From Chitinophagaceae bacterium (lineage in GTDB: Bacteria > Bacteroidota > Bacteroidia > Chitinophagales > Chitinophagaceae), in assembly GCA_003136915.1 (NCBI GenBank), contig PLEB01000389.1, positions 1-5,348 on the forward strand: a stretch of 5,348 nucleotides of DNA. Reading direction: 5' to 3'. Position numbers and translations under genes: made by a program. Positions 1 to 5,348 of the stretch are shown here, in pieces. Under the pieces are notes generated by a model. The model ran no database searches, was not told the DNA's origin, and saw only the letters and a program-made list of their open reading frames with translations. Each line of letters opens with the position of its first letter. The first letter of the stretch is position 1.

Positions 1-846
1 AGTTTATTTATTATTATAGGAATTCTTTCCATGGCAGGTATTCATGTTCATGATATTATTCTTTTTGCGTTGTACGACAATTTCGGTGCAGGCAGCGTAA
101 CCGATCATTCCATATCCTGGGAGCTGAATAATTTTTTTAACCATTTTTTGTTTTCGGAAATGACACTTCTCTTTCCCGGGTTTATCGGTTATTTCTTCAT
201 TAATAAAAGAAATGATATTTTTCTTATTTGGCTTGCCTGTGAATTTGTCGGCCTTACTGTGATAGGAACTTTTACTCCGCAACATTTTAAACATCTGCTA
301 CCTGCATTATCCATAATGAATGCCTTGTGCTTGACTTATTTGATCGACTTCTACGGATTACCCTACAAGCCCATCATTATCGTATTATGGATTTGTTTTT
401 TCCCGAAACTGCTGGAACCGGTTTTCAGCCTTAAAGGTCTTTTGTCCGCTACCCCAAAAAAGAAAGGTATTGATCAGCAGGCGATGGATAATCAGGAGAG
501 CGATTATGGAAAAAAATTACTGGGCCTGTGGATCAAATCAAATACTGCTCCGAATGACCAGGTGCTCATTGCAGGATATGGGGCCATAGCCCAGGCATAT
601 TCTGAACGGCAATCACCAACTATCTATTTTAATGTGACTCAAACGCAGCTGGCCAGGAAAACACTATTTAATGACCTTCAGGCTCATCAACCCGAAATGA
701 TCTGCGTTCCGACATTTGCGAGCTACCTCGTAAATGTTGGTGCTGATATCCGGGATTTTATCGGCCAGCTTGCTGGCCGTAAGTATGCCCTGAAGGATCA
801 CGTGCAGGGATATGCGATTTATCTGAAAAATAAAAGTCAAAATTGA
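1..846 (+). CDS. GT-C type membrane glycosyltransferase (ArnT/PMT-like), C-terminal part, 5' end outside the window
   Basis: The reading frame is open from the first base to the TGA at 844-846. An ATG at 31 exists, but the codons before it continue the same hydrophobic stretch, so the true start is probably upstream and 281 residues are visible. Counting from the edge, about four membrane segments can be seen: an edge segment up to about residue 24, then roughly 44-68, 72-92 and 97-118, followed by a hydrophobic stretch near 123-143. The motif FTPQHFKHLLPALS (residues 91-104) resembles the H-Y-x-L-x-L-L-P element of GT-C enzymes, before a late membrane helix. The tail from about 167 is soluble, with WIKSNTAPNDQVLIAGYG as in the C-terminal domain of PMT_2/RgtA-like proteins. 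Such enzymes move a sugar from a polyprenyl-phosphate donor to a lipid or glycan on the periplasmic side. The catalytic N-terminal loop with its acidic residues lies outside the window, so donor and acceptor cannot be named. An O-antigen polymerase-like membrane protein is a less likely alternative. Confidence 0.72.
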   Translation, partial: SLFIIIGILSMAGIHVHDIILFALYDNFGAGSVTDHSISWELNNFFNHFLFSEMTLLFPGFIGYFFINKRNDIFLIWLACEFVGLTVIGTFTPQHFKHLLPALSIMNALCLTYLIDFYGLPYKPIIIVLWICFFPKLLEPVFSLKGLLSATPKKKGIDQQAMDNQESDYGKKLLGLWIKSNTAPNDQVLIAGYGAIAQAYSERQSPTIYFNVTQTQLARKTLFNDLQAHQPEMICVPTFASYLVNVGADIRDFIGQLAGRKYALKDHVQGYAIYLKNKSQN

Positions 847-873
847 AGCGCCTGAAATATTCAACCGTGTGCC

Positions 874-2334
874 ATGGATAAGATTCTTTTCACACATTCC
901 TATTTTTTGAGATTTGACCCGAAGCAATGGGCCACGGGCCAGCCCTATCCGCCGTTGGCCACCTTGTATGCAGCTGCTGTAGTGAGGGAATCAGGAAATG
1001 ATGTGTCTCTGTATGATACGATGTTTTCCCATAGTCCGGAGGAAATTGTTCCCGCATTAGAAGAATTCAACCCCCGTTTCCTGGTAATCTATGATGACGG
1101 ATTCAATTATCTCACGAAGATGTGCCTGACTAATATGAGGGAAGCCGCGTTCCGAATGTGCCGCCTTGGAAAGGACCGCGGGTGCACCGTGATCGTTTCA
1201 AGTTCGGATTCTACAGATCAATACAAAAAATATCTCAACGAGGGAGCCGATTTCATTTTGCTGGGTGAAGCGGAAGAAACATTAAAGGAATTAGTCGGCA
1301 CCATTCAAAGCGGGAGTACGGCATTCACACAGATCAAAGGATTGGCCTTTAAGGAAGAGGAAAATTTTATAAAAACAGAAAGACGTGCCGTAATCCGGAA
1401 CCTGAATGCGTTGCCGATGCCCGCCTGGGACCTGATAAATCTGAGTGAATACAGGGAAACCTGGATGAATCATGCAGGTTATTTCTCTCTGAATATGGCC
1501 ACTACCCGTGGATGCCCTTATAAATGCAACTGGTGCGCAAAACCAATCTACGGGAACAGGTATAATGCGAGGTCACCCTGGCATGTTGTTCAGGAATTGA
1601 AATGGCTCAAAGCTCATCATCCATTCGATCATATCTGGTTCTGTGATGATATTTTTGGTTTAAAGCCAGGGTGGGTGAATGAATTTGCCGCGCTGATTGA
1701 ACAGGAAAAGTTAAAATTCAAATTCAAGATACAGGCCAGGGCAGATCTGCTTTTGCAGGATAACAACGTGGCCGCACTTGCCCGCGCAGGTTGTGATAAT
1801 ATCTGGATGGGCGCTGAAAGCGGATCCCAGAAAATACTGGATGCCATGGATAAAGGCATTACGGTTCAGCAGATAAGAGAAGCAACGCGGATGATCAGAA
1901 AGCATGGCATGAAACCTTCTTTTTTTATTCAGTTCGGTTATCTGGGTGAAACCAAAGAAGATATTGAAATGACCATCAGCATGATCAACCAACTGCTTCC
2001 ATATGAAATAGGTATATCGGTCTCTTATCCGTTGCCCGGCACCGTCTTTTATGAAAAAGTAAAGGAAGAACTGGTTCAAAAAACAAACTGGACCGACTCA
2101 GATGAAATGGCGCTCATGTTCAGGAATACATTTCAGCCCGCTTTTTATAAACAATTACACAGCTATGTGCACAAAACATATCGCAAGCACATTGCTTTTG
2201 ATAATTTCCGACGTTTGCTGGCTCATCCGGGCAGTGGTAAGTTCGCGCAGGTAAAGAAAGCATTGTCAGGGTTATATTATATACCTGCAGCTTTCCTGGA
2301 AAAGAAAAAATTAAACCAGCTGGAAAAATCCTGA
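874..2334 (+). CDS. B12-binding-domain radical SAM protein
   Basis: This complete 486-residue protein has the two-domain build of cobalamin-dependent-type radical SAM enzymes (BchE-like and class B methylase-like families). Residues 1-145 form a Rossmann-like B12-binding domain: PPLATLYAAAVVRESG (26-41), LYDTMFSHSPEE (46-57) and ADFILLGEAEETLKEL (125-140). The usual DxHxxG cobalamin-ligand motif is absent, as in many BchE-type members. The radical SAM core follows. CPYKCNWC (214-221) supplies the CX3CX2C cysteines 214, 218 and 221 that bind a 4Fe-4S cluster. FCDDIF (256-261), GAESGSQKIL (313-322) and SYPLPGT (384-390) are typical later core motifs. A C-terminal tail of about 80 residues is basic. 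The ATG at 874 is chosen because it begins the B12 fold and an in-frame TGA lies at 853-855; no clear Shine-Dalgarno sequence is present. It sits 27 bases after the membrane glycosyltransferase and 13 before a methyltransferase. Family members methylate unreactive carbons, form rings or rearrange lipids and cofactors. The substrate here is unknown, with a glycan or lipid precursor the best guess from context. Confidence 0.88.
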   Translation: MDKILFTHSYFLRFDPKQWATGQPYPPLATLYAAAVVRESGNDVSLYDTMFSHSPEEIVPALEEFNPRFLVIYDDGFNYLTKMCLTNMREAAFRMCRLGKDRGCTVIVSSSDSTDQYKKYLNEGADFILLGEAEETLKELVGTIQSGSTAFTQIKGLAFKEEENFIKTERRAVIRNLNALPMPAWDLINLSEYRETWMNHAGYFSLNMATTRGCPYKCNWCAKPIYGNRYNARSPWHVVQELKWLKAHHPFDHIWFCDDIFGLKPGWVNEFAALIEQEKLKFKFKIQARADLLLQDNNVAALARAGCDNIWMGAESGSQKILDAMDKGITVQQIREATRMIRKHGMKPSFFIQFGYLGETKEDIEMTISMINQLLPYEIGISVSYPLPGTVFYEKVKEELVQKTNWTDSDEMALMFRNTFQPAFYKQLHSYVHKTYRKHIAFDNFRRLLAHPGSGKFAQVKKALSGLYYIPAAFLEKKKLNQLEKS

Positions 2335-2347
2335 TCAATTCAAACCC

Positions 2348-3163
2348 ATGCGTATGGAGACGAACGAACAGCGCGCTGCGGCAGCTTTCACGAAGCAATC
2401 GGGAGTATTCGATGATCGATTTGGGAGAAATACGATCGTTCAATATAAGCGGGAAAGGGTCAGGAGGCTTGTGCAGAAATACCTTCCACTGCATGGAGAA
2501 ATCCTGGAACTTAACAGTGGCACCGGCGAAGACGCTGTCTGGTTTGCAGAACAGGGCTACCGGGTGCATGCAACCGATCTTTCAACCGGTATGCAGGGCG
2601 TGTTAAGGAATAAGGTGGAAATAAAGGGCCTGCAACCGGTGATCAGCACAGAGATCTGTTCATTCACCCAATTGGAATCCTTAACTCAAAAAGGGCCCTA
2701 CGATCTTATCTTTTCAAATTTCGCCGGTTTGAATTGTACCGGTGAATTAAGCAAGGTTCTGGGAAGTTTCGAAAGTTTATTAAAACCGGAAGGTCTGGTT
2801 GTTCTGGTAATCCTGCCCAGACAATCTCTATGGGAATTCCTTTTATTGTTCAGGGGAAAGTTTCGCACAGCCTTCAGGCGAATTTTTAGCAGCAAGGGCG
2901 CCAAGGCCCGGGTTGAAGGGGAAGAATTCAAATGCTGGTATTACAATCCTTCATTTATTACAAGCAGATTGAAAAAATCTTTCCGCTTATTATGTATCGA
3001 GGGCCTTTGCAGTCTTGTACCTCCATCCTATATTGAACAGTTCCCGGAAAAATATCCCTCCGTCTACCGCTTTCTTAAAAAAGAAGAAAACCGTTTGAAA
3101 AATAAATGGCCCTGGAACCGGATTGGAGATTATTATATTATAGCATTACAAAAGAAAGGCTGA
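2348..3163 (+). CDS. Class I SAM-dependent methyltransferase
   Basis: A 271-residue protein with the Rossmann methyltransferase fold. Motif I is ILELNSGTG (52-60), the glycine-rich SAM-binding loop. The acidic residue at the end of strand 2 is D77 in HATDLS, which normally contacts the ribose of SAM. YDLIFSNFAGLNC (118-130) is the motif IV region, and LLKPEGLVVLVIL (144-156) is the typical post-motif strand. The C-terminal third (about 195-270) contains WYYNPSFITSRLKKSF and a PPSYIEQFP segment, as in Methyltransf_11/25-like enzymes whose tail caps the active site. The start is ATG 2348; ATG 2354 (residue 3) is equally possible because no strong ribosome binding site separates them. The gene begins 13 bases after the radical SAM gene and is probably translated from the same message. 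Its stop is one base from the stop of the opposite-strand gene. The methyl acceptor is unknown; a sugar hydroxyl, carboxylate or lipid of the same pathway would fit. Confidence 0.85.
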   Translation: MRMETNEQRAAAAFTKQSGVFDDRFGRNTIVQYKRERVRRLVQKYLPLHGEILELNSGTGEDAVWFAEQGYRVHATDLSTGMQGVLRNKVEIKGLQPVISTEICSFTQLESLTQKGPYDLIFSNFAGLNCTGELSKVLGSFESLLKPEGLVVLVILPRQSLWEFLLLFRGKFRTAFRRIFSSKGAKARVEGEEFKCWYYNPSFITSRLKKSFRLLCIEGLCSLVPPSYIEQFPEKYPSVYRFLKKEENRLKNKWPWNRIGDYYIIALQKKG

Positions 3164-3164
3164 A

Positions 3165-4082
3165 TCAAAGCAACGCCGCATCCCATTTAACAGAAAGTTT
3201 TTTTAACCGCTCGTTGTATAAGGCCAGGATCTCTTTCTGGAAAAAAACGGGGTTCGGCCTGGAGAAATGTTTGCTTGTGTATAAGCTCATCCTTGTGCCT
3301 TTAACGGACAACTTTTGTTTTGCTTCCTTGGTTTTCCAGCGGCGCGTGGTCAGGCGCATAAAATAGTTATCGAGCCAGTCGCCCACCCGGCCGTCAAACA
3401 AGGATTCCATGAGCTTCTTGAACCTGGAATCCCGGACGGATTTATCCGGACTTTTCATTCCTATTCTGTAATTCGGATAGAAGTGGCTTGCCCAATCATT
3501 TTTCAGAAAAAAATCGCGAATTACGCCGTTACCCTGGACGGGCAACAGGGTAATTAATTCAATAGCAGTAAAAATATTCTTCTCTTCAATTTCGAGGGCC
3601 TCTTCGTCGATATAATAGTTCATGCAATACCAGTGTTGCCGCCCGAATAGAAAACTGAATTTCTTGAATAAATGCATCATGGTTCTGGCAACCCACAATC
3701 GATTAGCCTTGGTGATGATAAAATAATCTATATCCGCATCTTCGGCCGCAAAATTCTTCGACAGTGATCCTGAAATGCCAATCACCCTCACATAAGGAAT
3801 CTGGTAAAGGAAATGGGAGATGCGGTGTGCAATACGCAATAATGACTTTGCTTTCAGGTTGCCGGTAATCCTGCGGACCGACAGCGCATCCGTATCCCGG
3901 ATGGTGTAAAAACCATTACTCAAAAAAATGATTTTTCTGTCCCGGAGTTCCTGTAAAACAGCGGAAAGCTCCCCTATTTTTACCGGCCGTTCGAGATAGG
4001 ACCATATTTCTTCCTTTGAAACCGGATAGTCAAAGAGATCGAAATAGGCCAACACCTTCAATATGCTATGGCTTAAATCCAC
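3165..4082 (-). CDS. Winged-helix and nucleotidyltransferase-fold protein of unknown substrate
   Basis: A 305-residue protein. Residues 1-62 look like a winged helix (LAYFDLFDYPVSKEEIWSYL at 11-30, then a helix and a FLSNGFYTIR wing at 53-62). Residues 98-125 carry the Pol-beta-type nucleotidyltransferase signature: G105-S106 in GISGSLSKNF and D117-I-D119 in EDADIDYFII, a GS(x10)DxD spacing that normally binds metal and NTP. A following strand, YCMNYYIDEEALEIEEKN (152-169), could supply the third acidic residue. The start is GTG at 4082-4080: the winged helix begins immediately after it, and reading upstream in frame meets a TAG before any ATG. I recall this architecture, with its 'YFDxFDYP' start, from uncharacterised proteins encoded near glycosyltransferases, radical SAM proteins and methyltransferases. 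No activity is established that I know of. Adenylylation or nucleotide transfer to a sugar, lipid or protein is possible, as is a regulatory role given the winged helix. It reads opposite to its neighbours and has its own upstream region. Confidence 0.78.
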   Translation of the reverse strand: MDLSHSILKVLAYFDLFDYPVSKEEIWSYLERPVKIGELSAVLQELRDRKIIFLSNGFYTIRDTDALSVRRITGNLKAKSLLRIAHRISHFLYQIPYVRVIGISGSLSKNFAAEDADIDYFIITKANRLWVARTMMHLFKKFSFLFGRQHWYCMNYYIDEEALEIEEKNIFTAIELITLLPVQGNGVIRDFFLKNDWASHFYPNYRIGMKSPDKSVRDSRFKKLMESLFDGRVGDWLDNYFMRLTTRRWKTKEAKQKLSVKGTRMSLYTSKHFSRPNPVFFQKEILALYNERLKKLSVKWDAALL

Positions 4083-4130
4083 CGGCTGGTAAGTTATATT
4101 TATCTATAAAACGGGTTTTTTAAGTGTGTA

Positions 4131-4194
4131 GTTGCGTCCTCCCATAGCGAAAGCATAAATAGCGGAAATGGTCCGGCTGGCAGGCAACCCCTCC
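4131..4194 (+). ncRNA. Candidate structured leader element upstream of the GT4 gene
   Basis: The segment opens with GTTGCGTCCTCCC (4131-4143) and closes with CTGGCAGGCAACCCCTCC (4177-4194). GTTGC (4131-4135) can pair with GCAAC (4184-4188), closing a domain that contains a GC-GAAA-GC mini-hairpin and the purine-rich GCGGAAATGG. Each side is followed by a CCTCC-type CU-rich run. The GGCAACC string also occurs in S-box (SAM-I) riboswitch cores, but the remaining S-box consensus is missing, so I do not assign it to that class. The long gap and ordered motifs suggest a conserved cis-acting RNA. This rests on one sequence and short helices, so it is tentative. Confidence 0.25.
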
Positions 4195-4196
4195 TT

Positions 4197-4224
4197 TTTG
4201 CAATGCGTTTTAATTGTATATTTT
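4197..4224 (+). promoter_or_regulatory. Weak candidate Bacteroidota-type promoter for the GT4 gene
   Basis: TTTG at 4197-4200 is followed after 16 bases by TATATTTT at 4217-4224, one mismatch from the TAnnTTTG -7 element used by the primary sigma factor of Bacteroidota. The spacer is slightly shorter than usual and the region is AT-rich, so a chance match is quite possible. If real, the message would begin around 4230 and would not include the CU-rich motifs at 4138 and 4189. Confidence 0.18.
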
Positions 4225-4420
4225 ATTCATCGGGCAAGAGGTCTGCCGATTTCCGGAAAGGGTTAAAAGATAAATACTGAAAAACGATTTCCCCTACTTT
4301 TTTAAGGCGGGAATGCCCGGAACAAATCCATTTCCGGATCGCATTCAAAAAATAAAAGTATATCCATGGAATGTCCTATGCGTTCGAAAAACCAATTCAT
4401 AACAGGATTCCGGATTATAC

Positions 4421-4426
4421 GGGAGG
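4421..4426 (+). promoter_or_regulatory. Shine-Dalgarno-like GGGAGG before the GT4 gene
   Basis: GGGAGG ends ten bases before the ATG at 4437. It is close to the AGGAGG consensus and stands out because the other plus-strand genes here lack such a site. An in-frame TAA at 4431-4433 directly upstream confirms 4437 as the first usable start. Ten bases is a slightly long spacing, and Bacteroidota rely little on such sites, so its use is uncertain. It is an exact complement of CCTCCC at 4138-4143. Confidence 0.45.
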
Positions 4427-4436
4427 CATATAATTT

Positions 4437-5348
4437 ATGAAAGTAGCTTTCATCACAAGGGCCACGCTACATACAGTTAAAGGAGGGGATACGATTCAAG
4501 TATTGCAAACGGCAAAACAGCTCGTACAGCTTGGCTTTTCGGTTGATGTAAAACTAACCCACGAAGAGATCAACTACGCGTACTACGATTTACTTCATTT
4601 TTTCAATATCACAAGACCCGCTGATATCCTTTTTCATATCCAAAAAGCAGGAAAGCCTTTTGTGATTTCCACAATATTGATTGACTACAGCGATTACGAT
4701 AACCATTACAGAAAAGGCATCCCAGGCTTGTTCATGCGATTTCTATCGGCAGACCAGCTCGAATATGTAAAGGCAATTGCCCGATTCGTTAAAGGTCAGG
4801 ATAAATTAATGACAAGGTCCTATTTATGGATGGGACAGCATAAATGCATTCAGGAAATCCTCCGGCGGGCCTCCGTGCTTTTTTCGAATTCCCCTTTGGA
4901 AACAAAAAGACTGGTTCAGCGTTACGACTGCAGGACCCATTGTATTCCCGTTGCCAACGGCATAGACCCCGAGATATTCTCCTATGATAAAAACATTGAA
5001 AAAGATGAGTGCCTTGTATTATGTGTTGCCCGAATCGAGGGCATTAAAAATCAGATAAATTTAATCAAGGCCCTGAACAACACAAGGTATACTTTACTGA
5101 TCATTGGCTCGGCGGCTCCGAATCAGGGATCTTATTACAGGGAATGCCGGCAGATTGCTGCACCCAATATACGATTCATGGAATATATTGACCAGGCTGA
5201 CCTGGTCCTGTACTACCAGAGGGCAAAAGTGCATGTATTGCCCAGTTGGTTCGAAGCCTGCGGATTATCCTCTCTGGAAGCGGCGGCTATGGGATGCAAT
5301 CTCGTGATAACGGCCAAAGGTTATACCCGAGAATATTATGAAAACTAC
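4437..5348 (+). CDS. GT4-type glycosyltransferase, 3' end outside the window
   Basis: The frame from ATG 4437 is open to the last base, giving 304 residues without a stop; family members are usually about 350-400 residues, so some 50-90 are probably missing. It has the two-Rossmann GT-B layout. The N-terminal domain starts MKVAFITRATLHTVKGGDTI, with a glycine-rich GGDTIQ (16-21) at the first helix. VLFSNSPLETKRLV (147-160) and IPVANGIDPEIF (170-181) mark the hinge. VLCVARIEGIKNQINLIKAL (194-213) is the usual start of the Glycos_transf_1 domain. FEACGLSSLEAAAMGCNLV (272-290) holds the retaining EX7E motif, E273 and E281, which contacts the nucleotide-sugar donor. It would act in the cytoplasm or at the inner membrane face, adding a sugar to a lipid-linked glycan. 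An in-frame TAA at 4431-4433 fixes the start. It is divergent from the nucleotidyltransferase-like gene and may begin a second operon. Donor and acceptor cannot be told from the sequence. Confidence 0.9.
   Translation, partial: MKVAFITRATLHTVKGGDTIQVLQTAKQLVQLGFSVDVKLTHEEINYAYYDLLHFFNITRPADILFHIQKAGKPFVISTILIDYSDYDNHYRKGIPGLFMRFLSADQLEYVKAIARFVKGQDKLMTRSYLWMGQHKCIQEILRRASVLFSNSPLETKRLVQRYDCRTHCIPVANGIDPEIFSYDKNIEKDECLVLCVARIEGIKNQINLIKALNNTRYTLLIIGSAAPNQGSYYRECRQIAAPNIRFMEYIDQADLVLYYQRAKVHVLPSWFEACGLSSLEAAAMGCNLVITAKGYTREYYENY

Larger units (their letters stand above)
4083..4436. other. 354-base divergent intergenic region
   Basis: This spacer separates two divergent starts, so it must hold the promoters of both the minus-strand nucleotidyltransferase-like gene and the plus-strand glycosyltransferase gene. 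I see no convincing coding sequence; the best small frame (4168-4266) has 32 codons and no support. It contains CU-rich motifs at 4138-4143 and 4189-4194, a GCGAAAGC mini-hairpin near 4147-4154, a CGGGAATGCCCG hairpin near 4307-4318, the palindrome TTTCCGGAAA near 4250-4259 and AT-rich stretches at 4093-4110 and 4205-4229. Its length, compared with gaps of 1 to 27 bases elsewhere in the window, suggests a regulatory leader. Confidence 0.7.

Noticed and set aside
1711..2079. A 122-codon minus-strand open frame inside the radical SAM gene
   Set aside because: It is entirely antisense to conserved radical SAM core motifs and has no recognisable family features.
2120..2569. A 149-codon minus-strand open frame across the radical SAM/methyltransferase junction
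   Set aside because: It lies antisense to two well-supported genes, and its translation shows no domain, being rich in Cys, Pro and His as expected of a shadow frame.
3165..4082. The nucleotidyltransferase as the antitoxin of an MNT/HEPN toxin-antitoxin pair
   Set aside because: MNT antitoxins are much shorter, about 100-150 residues, and no HEPN-like partner is adjacent; the neighbours are a methyltransferase and a glycosyltransferase.
4131..4194. S-box (SAM-I) riboswitch, because of the GGCAACC string
   Set aside because: The remaining S-box consensus (the 5' CTTATCAAGAG block and the GGAGGGACTGGCCC block) is not present, so only a short coincidental match remains.
4168..4266. A 32-codon open frame in the divergent spacer, with a short hydrophobic middle (CVLIVYFI), possibly a leader peptide
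   Set aside because: It has no ribosome binding site, is short enough to arise by chance, and overlaps the candidate RNA motifs. Only conservation of its protein sequence would revive it.
4249..4338. Direct repeat ATTTCCGGA (4249-4257 and 4330-4338), and the inverted copy CGGAAATGG (4163-4171) against CCATTTCCG (4328-4336)
   Set aside because: Nine-base matches are not rare enough in a 354-base spacer to claim an operator without conservation evidence.
5104..5307. A 67-codon plus-strand open frame near the right edge
   Set aside because: It lies in another frame within the GT4 glycosyltransferase, whose frame carries the EX7E motif at the same place.

Overview
The window looks like part of a cell-surface polysaccharide or glycolipid biosynthesis locus from a bacterium of the Bacteroidota type (inference). 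The grounds are moderate, slightly AT-leaning base composition, weak or absent Shine-Dalgarno sequences before most starts, and protein families that are common in glycan clusters of that phylum. No marker gene here fixes the taxonomy. I see no tRNA, rRNA, CRISPR array, insertion sequence or phage gene.

Layout. (1) 1-846, plus strand: the C-terminal part of a multi-pass GT-C type membrane glycosyltransferase, cut by the left edge. (2) 874-2334, plus: a complete radical SAM protein with an N-terminal cobalamin-binding-like domain. (3) 2348-3163, plus: a class I SAM-dependent methyltransferase. These three lie 27 and 13 bases apart and are probably one transcription unit. (4) 3165-4082, minus: a winged-helix plus nucleotidyltransferase-fold protein with a GTG start. 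Its stop codon lies one base from the methyltransferase stop, tail to tail. (5) 4083-4436: a 354-base non-coding divergent spacer containing CU-rich motifs and possible RNA structure. (6) 4437-5348, plus: a GT4-type glycosyltransferase that runs off the right edge. I translated it by hand, because it has no stop codon inside the window.

How the genes may work together (inference): GT-C glycosyltransferases use polyprenyl-phosphate sugars on the far side of the membrane, and GT4 enzymes use nucleotide sugars in the cytoplasm. The radical SAM enzyme and the methyltransferase would modify the glycan, its lipid carrier or a related metabolite. The nucleotidyltransferase-fold protein belongs to a poorly characterised family that I recall as a frequent neighbour of such genes; its substrate is unknown. 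The least explained parts are this protein, the substrate of the radical SAM/methyltransferase pair, and the long spacer before the GT4 gene. I found no clear sign of a new defence or mobile system.
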